Source: Actinomycetaceae bacterium MB13-C1-2
GTDB lineage: Bacteria > Actinomycetota > Actinomycetes > Actinomycetales > Actinomycetaceae
Assembly: GCA_035621235.1 (NCBI GenBank)
Contig: CP141731.1
Coordinates: forward strand, 620,001 to 684,000
Length of the DNA stretch: 64,000 nt
Direction: 5' to 3'
This document shows, one piece after another, positions 9,307 through 17,631 of this stretch (the first letter of the stretch is position 1; each line of letters opens with the position of its first letter). The notes under the pieces are model-generated. The model searched no databases. It was not told the DNA's origin and saw only the letters and a list, made by a program, of their open reading frames with translations. Position numbers and translations under genes: made by a program.

Positions 9307-9654
9307 TCAGCCGACATGTTGTCCCACGCTTCCGCGTCGCGTTGAGAGGTACTGTTGAGCCTCGGATTCCGAGAGGACAACTAGTCCACGCGAGCCATTT
9401 GAGGTCTCGGTCAACGCTTCGATCCAGTCCCTATTGAGTTCCGGTGCCCGTCCTCCAACAAAACGAAAAGCAAGTGGAATAGACGGCGACAACCAGATCG
9501 AAAAGCGTCCGCCCCCACGCTCCGCGGGATTGATCCAACTGACCAGAAAACTCTCCTGAAGTCGAAGCTTCATCGTCAGCACGACTTTGAGGTGCGCGAG
9601 CGTTCGATCATCAAACTCGTACTCTTGCGTACCCCCGTAGATAAGGAATCCCAT
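9307..9654 (-). CDS. DUF7882-type small conserved protein
   Basis: 115 residues. MGFLIYGGTQEYEFDDRTLAHLKVVLTMKL, then SFLVSW, then SIWLSPSIPLAFRFVGGRAPELNRDWIEAL: this pattern is a small actinobacterial family often mislabelled in databases as an ATP-dependent DNA ligase fragment. It contains no ligase motif. The function is unknown. The protein is soluble, with no signal or membrane segment. It is flanked by unrelated genes on the opposite strand. Confidence 0.72.
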   Translation of the reverse strand: MGFLIYGGTQEYEFDDRTLAHLKVVLTMKLRLQESFLVSWINPAERGGGRFSIWLSPSIPLAFRFVGGRAPELNRDWIEALTETSNGSRGLVVLSESEAQQYLSTRRGSVGQHVG

Positions 9655-9771
9655 GGGGTAATAGTGTCAGTTTTCTGCCCAATACGATAGGCGAGAAAGC
9701 GGCCTTGGGGGGTCTTTTCCTACCCCTGCGCTTCACGTACGCTAATGCACAATCAAGTACAAGGAGTCATC

Positions 9772-10338
9772 ATGGCCATCAGTCCGGTAGAGGTGGATTT
9801 TGACGCCCCCGTTGAGCGGCTCGCCGGTCGCGCAATTGTTCGTCTGCCTGCCATAGTGAGCGCTGAACTACCTTCACGCGGTCAGGTTGCAGCAGAGATT
9901 ACTGTGACCTCCACCGGCTCATCGGATGGCCCAATATCTACGGTCATCGAACCCGATGGGCTACGAGGTCACTGGCTTCCACTCGATAGATTCCCATGTG
10001 CCGAGAACGTCAGGGAGGGCGCTTTGGTCTCGGTCCGACTACTGACAAAGAGGGACTGGCCCGAACCAGAGATTCCGGACGACCTCACAGCAGCTCTCTC
10101 GGGAGCGCCGGACCTCGCAGACACCTGGGATGACATCACCCCAATGGCCAGATGGGAATGGGTGCGGTGGATAGGCGCCACAAAGAATCCGGAGACCAGG
10201 GCAAAAAGAATCCGAGTAACGATAGACAAGCTTCGAAACGGTAAGAGACGTCCCTGTTGCTTCGATCTTTCTTCCTGCACCGACCCTGACCTCGCGAAAA
10301 GCGGCAAGCTCATGCCCGCAACGTCAACCCTCGACTGA
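9772..10338 (+). CDS. DUF1905 / YdeI-like protein
   Basis: 188 residues. The first ~90 residues form a DUF1905 small beta-barrel (VRLPAIVSAELPSRGQVAAEITV... GHWLPLDRF), and the following part (LADTWDDITPMARWEWVRWIGATKNPETRAKRI) is the YdeI/OmpD-associated helical domain with its W-x-W-V-R-W-I signature. Such proteins are linked by annotation to resistance against bacteriocins or cationic peptides; this is weakly supported. ATG is preferred to the ATG nine codons upstream because AAGGAG sits seven bases before it. The tail with CCFDLSSC is unusual for the family. Confidence 0.83.
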   Translation: MAISPVEVDFDAPVERLAGRAIVRLPAIVSAELPSRGQVAAEITVTSTGSSDGPISTVIEPDGLRGHWLPLDRFPCAENVREGALVSVRLLTKRDWPEPEIPDDLTAALSGAPDLADTWDDITPMARWEWVRWIGATKNPETRAKRIRVTIDKLRNGKRRPCCFDLSSCTDPDLAKSGKLMPATSTLD

Positions 10339-10377
10339 CGGACGTTCCGGCGCATCCTGCCCGAAGAAAGACCTCTA

Positions 10378-10629
10378 CTACTCTGGCCTACCGTTCAAAC
10401 CTCTAGGCACGGTGAAAGCCGCGATCAACGAGGCAACCGCCGCAATGTACCAGAGCCACTGCCACCCGGTTCCGCTCTCAATCCCGTTAATTGCAAAGCA
10501 ACCGGCCATCAGAATCCAGAAAGCGGTGTTGTAGCCGCGGTACTGAGCAAGGTTGGCTGAGCGAAACTGAAGCACCATGACCACGAGGGCTGCAATAAGC
10601 AAAACCCATTCGACAACTTCAAGAACCAT
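10378..10629 (-). CDS. Small membrane protein, about three helices
   Basis: 83 residues, almost wholly hydrophobic: VVEWVLLIAALVVMVLQF, AFWILMAGCFAI and WLWYIAAVASLIAAFTV are three membrane segments. An AGGTAGGAA ribosome site precedes the ATG (MVLEVVEW). No family recognised. It is transcribed away from the MFS gene on the other strand and convergently with the YdeI-like gene. Confidence 0.6.
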   Translation of the reverse strand: MVLEVVEWVLLIAALVVMVLQFRSANLAQYRGYNTAFWILMAGCFAINGIESGTGWQWLWYIAAVASLIAAFTVPRGLNGRPE

Positions 10630-10821
10630 TGATGTTCCTACCTCTTTCGAACCTAATCGGCAATCGGGATCTGTTACAACCCTGATCCTACGTCCGTGGT
10701 GAAGTCCCACCAAAGCAGACGGCGGACACGAGTGATCACCAGTCAACTACGCTTCTTCTTGCAACCCAATCAGCAACGGAATCCATGCCCTTACTCTCAC
10801 AATCCCGCCACCAGGAATCGG

Positions 10822-12081
10822 ATGTCGCCTCAGTCTATTAGTCCAAGCGCCTACACCAGCACGAAGCGCGCCAGCTACGTTGGATATGTTGTCCAGGCTA
10901 TCGTCAACAACCTGGCCCCTCTGCTCTTCATCGTCTTTCATACCCAGTTCGAAATTCCACTGGCACAGTTGGGCCTAATCTCTGCCCTCAACTTCGGCGT
11001 CCAACTGCTAACCGACTTCGCAGCGATGTTTTTTGTCGACAGGGTCGGCTACAGAATTCCGATTGTAGTTGCCCATGTTCTTGCAGCGATCGGTCTTGTA
11101 CTAATGGGGATCCTGCCGGGAGCTTTGGGGGACCCCTTCCTCGGACTGTGCATCGCCGTAGTGATCTACGCGATCGGAGGAGGTCTGCTCGAGGTACTGG
11201 TAAGTCCAATCGTTGAGCATCTTCCAACACCGGCAGACCAAAAGGCGTCTGGTATGGCTCTGCTCCACTCCTTCTATTGCTGGGGTCAACTCGCTGTTGT
11301 CGTTGGAACCACACTCCTACTTGGAGTCACCGGCCTTAGTCGTTGGTCTCTTCTTCCTCTGGTGTGGGCCATCGTTCCACTGGTCAACGTATTTGTGTTC
11401 ATGCGCGTCCCGCTGCCAAAGACAGTGGCGGACGAGGATCGGACCTCGCTTCGAAACCTCTTCGGCACTCCTTTATTTCTGGCCGCCCTGGTGCTGATGA
11501 TGACCGGCGGAGCAGCCGAGCTAACCATGGTCCAATGGTCTTCCTTTTTTGCCGAGCAGGGACTAGGGGTGAGCAAGGAGTTCGGTGATCTGCTCGGCCC
11601 GGGTCTCTTTGCCCTGTTGATGGGGGTCGGGCGGTTCGCCTTTGGCATGTGGGGTACGCGAGTCGACCTCAAGCGGGCACTGTTGTTCTCTAGCCTTGGT
11701 GCCGCGCTCTGCTATTTCGTTGCCGCGACCTCGTCGATTGCGATCGTGAGCCTACTCGCTTCGGCACTCTGTGGCCTGATGGTCGCGCTACTTTGGCCGG
11801 GAACATTCTCCCTCGCTTCAGCGCGTTTCCCTATGGGCGGAGCCGCCATGTTCGCCATGCTTGCGCTAGCAGGGGACGCTGGAGGTGCCACCGGACCCGC
11901 TCTCGCGGGAGGTCTTGCCGAGGCAGCACACGGCCCGCTCCTCGCTATCGCCAACATTCTCCCGAGCGATGGCGGTTCAGGTTTACGCACGGCACTTCTT
12001 CTGTGCGCACTGATTCCAACCGTATTTGCTATCACGGTCTGGCGCTTCGACAAAAAGACGAGCGAAGAGTCAACCGACTAG
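10822..12081 (+). CDS. MFS transporter, sugar/FucP-like
   Basis: 419 residues, 12 predicted helices in two halves. It starts SYVGYVVQAIVNNLAPLLFIVF, the opening of the FucP-type/sugar MFS group, and has the DRVGYRIPIVVAHVLAAIGLVLMG loop that equals MFS motif A. The middle loop is short and basic. The ATG giving MSPQSISPSAY is chosen because a CAGGA site lies in front and the upstream in-frame region lacks family-like sequence. Its last 12 bases overlap the convergent TetR gene, so transcription of one may affect the other. Substrate unknown. Confidence 0.87.
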   Translation: MSPQSISPSAYTSTKRASYVGYVVQAIVNNLAPLLFIVFHTQFEIPLAQLGLISALNFGVQLLTDFAAMFFVDRVGYRIPIVVAHVLAAIGLVLMGILPGALGDPFLGLCIAVVIYAIGGGLLEVLVSPIVEHLPTPADQKASGMALLHSFYCWGQLAVVVGTTLLLGVTGLSRWSLLPLVWAIVPLVNVFVFMRVPLPKTVADEDRTSLRNLFGTPLFLAALVLMMTGGAAELTMVQWSSFFAEQGLGVSKEFGDLLGPGLFALLMGVGRFAFGMWGTRVDLKRALLFSSLGAALCYFVAATSSIAIVSLLASALCGLMVALLWPGTFSLASARFPMGGAAMFAMLALAGDAGGATGPALAGGLAEAAHGPLLAIANILPSDGGSGLRTALLLCALIPTVFAITVWRFDKKTSEESTD

Positions 12082-12666
12082 CGTCTCAGTCTCCACATGA
12101 CCTGGAGAATCAGGGACGGCTAGCCCCAGGCAACCGAGCAGGAACCTAATGTCCTGTTTCAGGTCGTCTCTCTCAGAGACGCCGGTTGATACCAGGCCGT
12201 AAACCGCCCGGAGCGCGACGAAAAGTACATGCGAGGTCACGTCGCGCCCCACTTCTCCTCGTTCTTGAGCGCTGGTGATAAGCGCATCGAGGAAACTCGT
12301 TATCCGACGACGTACTTGCTCTAGTTGAGGATCGCCCCCGGAGTTCACGGCTATCTCTACAAATGCGGCATCGTTGATCGTAAGTTCAACAAGCTTCTCC
12401 CAAGCGGCTTCGAGTCCCGAAACAGCCACGTTACGTTGCTCGACAGCCTTCTCGATTCTTTCCAGGTTCTCCTCAAACACCGCAAGAGCCAGGGCCTTCT
12501 GAGTTGGAAAGTGACGATAAAGCACCCCCTGACTGACCCCTGCGTCCCGCGCTATCGCCGAGAACGGAACACTTAGTCCGTGGGATGCGAACAATGTCCT
12601 GGCCGACTGCATAAGCGAATCGCGATTCTCTGCCGCCGCCGCCGGACCACGATTTGCCTTGCTCAT
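12070..12666 (-). CDS. TetR-family transcriptional regulator
   Basis: 198 residues. The N-terminal helix-turn-helix is typical: SARTLFASHGLSVPFSAIARDAGVSQGVLYRHFPTQKALALAVFE. The C-terminal half is the variable ligand-binding and dimer domain. It is divergent from the flavoprotein gene, with 155 bases between them that contain a perfect inverted repeat (see the operator entry), so it most likely represses that gene and perhaps itself. Its 3' end overlaps the MFS gene by 12 bases. The effector is unknown, but the neighbour suggests a polycyclic or steroid-like molecule. Confidence 0.9.
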   Translation of the reverse strand: MSKANRGPAAAAENRDSLMQSARTLFASHGLSVPFSAIARDAGVSQGVLYRHFPTQKALALAVFEENLERIEKAVEQRNVAVSGLEAAWEKLVELTINDAAFVEIAVNSGGDPQLEQVRRRITSFLDALITSAQERGEVGRDVTSHVLFVALRAVYGLVSTGVSERDDLKQDIRFLLGCLGLAVPDSPGHVETETLVG

Positions 12667-12762
12667 CTGACGCCTCTTTGCGTTATCGCCATAGTTCCTG
12701 ACGGAATTCTGTGACTTGGTCGATTACTCGCCGATACTGTTCTCAATACCTACCAACCCCAA

Positions 12763-12790
12763 TATACTGGACCGGACAGCATTGTCCGGT
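12763..12790 (+). promoter_or_regulatory. Promoter -10 and TetR operator for the flavoprotein gene
   Basis: A TATACT hexamer (12763-12768) is followed at once by a perfect inverted repeat, ACCGGACA-GCAT-TGTCCGGT (12771-12790), 31 bases before the flavoprotein ATG. A repressor bound here would cover the transcription start. Eight-base arms with a four-base centre are typical for TetR dimers. The -35 is not convincing. Binding by the neighbouring TetR protein is inference. Confidence 0.7.
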
Positions 12791-12821
12791 AATCCCGGTC
12801 TAAACACGATGAGGTGGCCTG

Positions 12822-14474
12822 ATGGCAACAAAACAAGACGAAACTTTTGACATTGTCGTAGTGGGTAGCGGTGCCGGCGCATTTGCCACCGCCCTGGGTG
12901 CGGTTGACGAGGGCCTGAGTGTGGCCATGGTAGAGAGCACCGACAAATGGGGCGGAAACTCCGCAATGTCCGGTGGTGGCCTGTGGATGCCGAACAATCC
13001 GCTGATGAAGCGTGACGGCGCGGGCGACTCCCGCGAAGAGGCGATCGAGTACATGAAGATCACCATCGGGGAGCCTGGACCTGCATCATCCGAAGAACGC
13101 ATAGAAGCCTTCGTTGATGGGGTTGAAGACTGGGTCCTGACCGCTGAGAAGCATGGCATGGAATTTATCCGGGCAAAGGAGTACCCGGACTACTATCCTG
13201 AACTCCCCGGGGGCAAGATCGGTCGAGCGATTGAATGCACGAACATCAATCTCAAGGAAAATGGAGAGTGGAGTGACACCCAGCGCGATGCAATGCCGCT
13301 TCCGCTTCGCACCGATGACATTTGGTTGCTTGGTCGCGCGTGGTCGACCCCTGCAGGGTTTATCCGGGGTGCCCAGTTTGTGTTCCGAACAATCGGTGGT
13401 CTAGCGACCGGGAAGAAAAAGACGGGCCTGGGCGGAGCCCTTATGGCTAACTATGCCAACGCTGTTTTGGTCAATGGCGACGCAACGCTATATCTCAACA
13501 CTCCGGCCGTGGACTTGGTCAAGGATGGCGACCGTGTTGTCGGTGTCAAGGTTGACGGCCCCGAGGGACAGCGCGTGATATACGCACGCCTTGGAGTGAT
13601 GCTCGCGGGTGGCGGATTCGAATCGAACCAGGAGTGGCGCGAAAAGTATCAGGGTGTCGAGGGCTTTACATCTGGCGCTCCGGGCAACCTCGGTGGGCCA
13701 ATCCAGATGGCCATGGACGCTGGCGCGGCCATCGACTACATGGATGACGCTTGGTGGGGTGGTTCTTTGCCTCCCTATGAGCCGGGCGCCAAGGTTCCGT
13801 TCATGGTCGGTGAACGTTCATTGCCCTACATGATGTTTGTCGACTCCCAAGGCAAGCGCTTTGTGAACGAGGCAGAGTCGTACATCGACCTAGGTCACCA
13901 TATGATCGAGCATGATCGTGGTGGAGACTTCTGGATGCTCACGGCCGGCCCCTACAACAAGCGATACTTCCGTACCTTCTCGATTCAGCCCGGCGTCATT
14001 AAGGGCCTCACTGAAAAAGGAATGATCGTCAAGGCGGACACCATCGAAGAGTTGGCCGAGAAGATAAACGTTGACCCGAAAACGTTGATCCAGACCGTGG
14101 ACCGCTTCAACGGATTTGCAAAGACCGGCATCGACCACGACTTCCATAAGGGCGACTCGGCGTACGATCGCTACTACGGCGATCCGACCATTAAGCCGAA
14201 CCCCTGTCTCGGAGCCTTCGAGCACGGACCCTACACCGCTTACAAGTTTGTCACCGGCGACCTTGGAACCAAAGGTGGCGCTGTGACCGATGCGGACGCA
14301 CGGGTTCTCCGCGAGGATGGAAGCGTCATCGAGGGACTATACGCAACCGGGAACAACACCGCTTCGGTTATGGGACACACCTATCCCGGACCAGGATCGA
14401 CCATTGGTCCCGCTTCAGTGTTCGGTTTGCGCGGTGCCCGCCACATGGCAAAGAACGCTAGAACCGCTAAGTAA
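12822..14474 (+). CDS. FAD-dependent oxidoreductase, 3-ketosteroid dehydrogenase-like
   Basis: 550 residues. The N-terminal dinucleotide fold is IVVVGSGAGAFATALGA with a distal WGGNSAMSGGGLWMPNN, and the C-terminal FAD-closing segment is ATGNNTASVMGHTYPGPGSTIGPA. The YPGPG there keeps the Tyr and, four residues on, the Gly that form the oxyanion site in 3-ketosteroid-delta1-dehydrogenases, so this belongs to that branch of the fumarate-reductase/KstD superfamily. The sequence supports a flavin dehydrogenase of cyclic ketones; true steroid activity is not shown, and no other steroid genes are nearby. It is controlled by the divergent TetR gene in all likelihood. A strong hairpin follows. Confidence 0.85.
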   Translation: MATKQDETFDIVVVGSGAGAFATALGAVDEGLSVAMVESTDKWGGNSAMSGGGLWMPNNPLMKRDGAGDSREEAIEYMKITIGEPGPASSEERIEAFVDGVEDWVLTAEKHGMEFIRAKEYPDYYPELPGGKIGRAIECTNINLKENGEWSDTQRDAMPLPLRTDDIWLLGRAWSTPAGFIRGAQFVFRTIGGLATGKKKTGLGGALMANYANAVLVNGDATLYLNTPAVDLVKDGDRVVGVKVDGPEGQRVIYARLGVMLAGGGFESNQEWREKYQGVEGFTSGAPGNLGGPIQMAMDAGAAIDYMDDAWWGGSLPPYEPGAKVPFMVGERSLPYMMFVDSQGKRFVNEAESYIDLGHHMIEHDRGGDFWMLTAGPYNKRYFRTFSIQPGVIKGLTEKGMIVKADTIEELAEKINVDPKTLIQTVDRFNGFAKTGIDHDFHKGDSAYDRYYGDPTIKPNPCLGAFEHGPYTAYKFVTGDLGTKGGAVTDADARVLREDGSVIEGLYATGNNTASVMGHTYPGPGSTIGPASVFGLRGARHMAKNARTAK

Positions 14475-14495
14475 CTAGAAATAATTGCGTCGAGA

Positions 14496-14530
14496 GACCC
14501 GGGTTGGAGAATAATCTAGCCCGGGTCTTT
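14496..14530. terminator. Bidirectional terminator, flavoprotein / otsA
   Basis: Perfect 8-bp stem GACCCGGG / CCCGGGTC around a 16-base loop, followed by TTT on the + strand. It lies between two convergent genes and can stop transcription from either side. Confidence 0.75.
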
Positions 14531-14562
14531 CCAAACCGTTAGAAGACGGTAATTCTCCGGCT

Positions 14563-15972
14563 CTAACCCCTTGTTGAAGCTAGGTCATCAAGGAACTTTG
14601 CGGCCCAGTCCTGAACCGTGTTATTCCAGACCTTCCGCTCCATCGCCCTCCAACGCTTTGCTCGTTCAGCGTAGGGGTCCGTCATTGCCTCCATGATGGT
14701 TTCCTTCATTCCATCGAGGTCGTAGGGATTGACCAGGTACGCCCGGTTCAACTCACGGGCCGCTCCGGCGAACTCCGAGAGAACAAGGGCGCCCGCGCGC
14801 CCGGGGTGGCAGGCGATGTACTCCTTTGCCACCAGGTTCATCCCGTCACGCAGCGGAGTCACCAGCATCACAGAAGCGATGCGGTACATCGCGGCCATCG
14901 TTGCACGAGGGAAGCTCTGGTAACGGTACGAGATAGCTGGACGACCCACTCCCCCAACCTCAGAGTTGATTCGTCCCACCAGCAGGTCAATGTCGTCCCT
15001 CAGAATCTGGTACTGTTCCACATCTTCTCGGGAAGGAGTCGCGACCTGTAAGAATACGGTTTCCTCGGGATCAAGTTCTCCTTCCTCGAATAGCTCCCCA
15101 ATCGCGCGGATTCGCTGGCGCAAGCCCTTTGTGTAATCAAGTCGGTCGACACCGAGTAGCACATTCTTTGGATTGCCTAGTTCCTCAAGTAGCGCGTCCG
15201 ACTCAGCCTTAACCTCGTCCGTTTCCGAGAGCGCGTGGAAACCCTCAACATCAATGGAGATAGGGTATGCGCGCGCAGTGCACGTGTGCCCGTCAGGCAT
15301 CTTTACGCTGCGTCGCTCAACCGGGTAATCGGTTCGGCGACGCACGAGGCGCAAGAAATTCTGGGCCCCAGCGGGAGTCTGAAAGCCGACGAGATCAGCA
15401 CCCAGCAGACCGTCGAGAATCTCGCGACGCCAGGGGAGTTGCTCAAAAAGTTCTTCGGGAGGAAATGGAATATGCAGGAAGAATCCGATGGTCAAATCGG
15501 GACGCATCTCCCGCAGCAACACCGGGACTAGCTGAAGTTGGTAATCCTGAACCCAGACCGTCGCCCCGTTTCCTGCAGTTCTCGCTGCGGCTTCAGCAAA
15601 ACGGTAGTTGATCTTCTTGTAGGCGTCCCACCACTCGCGGTGGTAACTGGGGTAGGCAACCGAATCGTGATACAGCGGCCAGAGCGTGTCGTTTGAGAAG
15701 CCCTCGTAGTACTCCTCGACCTCCGTCTCAGTAAGTTTGACCGGAACGACGCGATAGCCGTCATGGTCGAACGGTGCTAGTTCTTCGTCTGGGGCGCCAA
15801 TCCAGCCAACCCACGCACCGCCTCGTTCATGCATTAAGGGTTCCAGGGCCGTCACCAATCCACCAGGCGAGGTGCGCCAGGACACATCACCGCTCTCGCT
15901 GACTACGCGATCAACTGGAAGTCGGTTAGCTATTACCACAAAACTGGGGTCTGTTGAGATGGGAGGTTCCAC
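14563..15972 (-). CDS. otsA: Trehalose-6-phosphate synthase
   Basis: 469 residues, family GT20. It joins UDP- or GDP/ADP-glucose to glucose 6-phosphate to give trehalose 6-phosphate. Visible motifs are the N-terminal VIANRLPVDR, SPGGLVTALEPL, WVGWIG, the acceptor-side VWVQDYQLQLVP, the hinge LGVDRLDYTKGLRQR, and the donor site TPLRDGMNLVAKEYIA. A GTG with AAGGAG upstream is the start. It is divergent from otsB with 88 bases between, so the two halves of the pathway are fired from one control region. Product: compatible solute and, in actinobacteria, precursor of envelope glycolipids. Confidence 0.95.
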   Translation of the reverse strand: MEPPISTDPSFVVIANRLPVDRVVSESGDVSWRTSPGGLVTALEPLMHERGGAWVGWIGAPDEELAPFDHDGYRVVPVKLTETEVEEYYEGFSNDTLWPLYHDSVAYPSYHREWWDAYKKINYRFAEAAARTAGNGATVWVQDYQLQLVPVLLREMRPDLTIGFFLHIPFPPEELFEQLPWRREILDGLLGADLVGFQTPAGAQNFLRLVRRRTDYPVERRSVKMPDGHTCTARAYPISIDVEGFHALSETDEVKAESDALLEELGNPKNVLLGVDRLDYTKGLRQRIRAIGELFEEGELDPEETVFLQVATPSREDVEQYQILRDDIDLLVGRINSEVGGVGRPAISYRYQSFPRATMAAMYRIASVMLVTPLRDGMNLVAKEYIACHPGRAGALVLSEFAGAARELNRAYLVNPYDLDGMKETIMEAMTDPYAERAKRWRAMERKVWNNTVQDWAAKFLDDLASTRG

Positions 15973-16060
15973 GAAAACTCCTTGTCGACTAAGGACACCG
16001 TACCAACTACAACCACGATCGCGCTGTCCAAATTCGGTCCGATCTGCGAGAGTTGAGATT

Positions 16061-16909
16061 ATGATTTCCCGATCTTGGACATTTGAGAACTCATCCGGAT
16101 CCGAGTTCGAAGGAGAAGTCGCAACAAATCCGACCGGTTCGCTCTTAGTCTTTGATTTTGACGGAACCCTCTCGAGAATTGTCCCGTGTGCTGCGGACGC
16201 AAGACTGGTGCAGGAATCAGCCGATGCACTGTCGCAGCTGGATCGCGCCGGAGTTCATATCGCATTGGTGTCAGGACGCGCAGTCGAGACGCTGCTTATA
16301 CTCTCGGATGCTGAGAACCAGCCGGGATTGGCAAACGCCACCGTTTTTGGACACTACGGCGCAGAGCGCCTGGACGTGGCGACTGGGCATTATTCTGCAC
16401 CGCCTCCGACTGCTGCCGTCGCCGCAGCCAAACATGAGCTAGCCCGAGTTGTCGAGCAGTTCCCGGGGGCGACTTTCGAAGACAAGGGTCTATCCGTTGC
16501 TGCCCATTTCAGAAACTCCGTCAATCCCGATAAAGACCGTGCTGATTCTGAACCACAGATCCGCGCGATCGCCGAAAGACACGGACTCATTCTTGAACCG
16601 GGAAGGCTGGTCTGGGAACTACGGGGACCAACTGTCAATAAGGGCGATGCACTGAAGACACTGGTAGACGAACGCCACCCTTCGTCCGTCATGTTTGCTG
16701 GAGATGATTTAGGCGATATCACCGCATTCGAGGCGCTTCAACAGATCCATAGCTCCGTGAACGCGCCCGCTACCTGTGCGGTAGTTTCTGCCTCGCCCGA
16801 AGCGCCAGAACTAAAAAGGTATGCGGATATCCTCTGTGACGGCCCGGATGGAGTGGCGAACTGGTTGACCCACTTGGCGACGGTTGTTGGTGCAGGTCCG
16901 GCTCTCTGA
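16061..16909 (+). CDS. otsB: Trehalose-6-phosphate phosphatase
   Basis: 282 residues, HAD superfamily. The nucleophile motif is VFDFDGTLSRI near residue 35, motif II is ALVSGR, and the late acidic motif is MFAGDDLGDITAFEAL. The GHYGAERLD and LELGLVWELRGP-like (LVWELRGPTVNKG) segments are typical of OtsB. It dephosphorylates the OtsA product to free trehalose. The ATG just after a GAGAG stretch gives the family-length N-terminus; an in-frame extension would run into otsA. Confidence is high for family and pathway. Confidence 0.93.
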   Translation: MISRSWTFENSSGSEFEGEVATNPTGSLLVFDFDGTLSRIVPCAADARLVQESADALSQLDRAGVHIALVSGRAVETLLILSDAENQPGLANATVFGHYGAERLDVATGHYSAPPPTAAVAAAKHELARVVEQFPGATFEDKGLSVAAHFRNSVNPDKDRADSEPQIRAIAERHGLILEPGRLVWELRGPTVNKGDALKTLVDERHPSSVMFAGDDLGDITAFEALQQIHSSVNAPATCAVVSASPEAPELKRYADILCDGPDGVANWLTHLATVVGAGPAL

Positions 16910-16967
16910 CGGACCACGGAGGCACTCGACTCGTAGAACCAGGGCCGTCTCACTAAAGGGCGAGCTG

Positions 16968-17387
16968 TTACTCCGGCAGACGAACCTCGTCCAAGGTTCG
17001 TTGAAGAAGTTCGCGCAGCACCGACTTATCAACGGAGCTCAAGCGAGTGATGTACAAGCACACCTTGCTGGCTTTGTGGGGCCCAAGCTTCTCCACAAGG
17101 TCTGGCCAGCGTCTCTCGAAGTCCGGTGCCAGGTAGATAGTGTGCTTCGATTGATTCGTCGCGAACCCCAGTAGCGGGGCGATACCACCGTGTCCGCTTT
17201 CATACCGGTACTCGTATTCTCCGAACCCAATGATGCGGTTTGCCCAGACAATCGGTAGCTCACCGCTTACCTCTTGATGAAGCGCCAGAATCTCATTTGC
17301 CTCGGCGCGACGCGGACCTGTTACACGGTCGAGGACCCCTTGAATCGGGACGTCCGAAGGAGACATTGCGGGAGCTTTCGTTGCCAT
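16968..17387 (-). CDS. DUF1801 (YdhG/YjbR-like) protein
   Basis: 139 residues. It shows the DUF1801 pattern: LALHQEVSGELPIVWANRIIGFGEYEYRY, then LLGFATNQSKHTIYL, then LGPHKASKVCLYITRLSSVDKSVLRELL. The fold is frataxin-like; function is not known. The frame is open much further upstream into the thiamine transporter, but family similarity begins at MATKAPAMSPSD, and a CATTAT six bases before this ATG would fit a leaderless mRNA. It is divergent from the thiBPQ leader. Confidence 0.84.
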   Translation of the reverse strand: MATKAPAMSPSDVPIQGVLDRVTGPRRAEANEILALHQEVSGELPIVWANRIIGFGEYEYRYESGHGGIAPLLGFATNQSKHTIYLAPDFERRWPDLVEKLGPHKASKVCLYITRLSSVDKSVLRELLQRTLDEVRLPE

Positions 17388-17471
17388 AGGGCAATAATGC
17401 CAAAATGCCGGCATAACGACCGTTGCGGGCATCATTCGCGGCAAGACTATCAATCGCGTTAGGATGACATC

Positions 17472-17562
17472 GATCGACAGGGGAGCACGTAAGTGCTGAG
17501 AATGCGGATCACCGCTAACCCTTCGAACCTGATCCGGGTAATTCCGGCGAAGGGAGTCGAGG
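17472..17562 (+). ncRNA. TPP riboswitch (THI element)
   Basis: All conserved pieces are present in order: GGGGAGC (17480-17486), the pyrimidine-sensing GCTGAGAATGCGG, then CGCTAACCC, and the diphosphate side AACCTGATCCGGGTAATTCCGGCGAAGGGAG. The ends (GATCGAC and GTCGAGG region) close the P1 helix. It lies about 70 bases before thiB. Thiamine diphosphate binding should lower expression of the transporter; lacking an obvious terminator after it, control of ribosome access is more likely than attenuation (inference). Confidence 0.95.
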
Positions 17563-17631
17563 AAACTCTTTCTTGACATGCGAAGTGCATGGCGGAGCCC
17601 TCGGCTAACGGAGACTGAAGGAGTTTCAGCC

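Noticed and set aside
9307-9654. ATP-dependent DNA ligase fragment
   Set aside because: This family is often so labelled, but no ligase motif (KxDG) is present.
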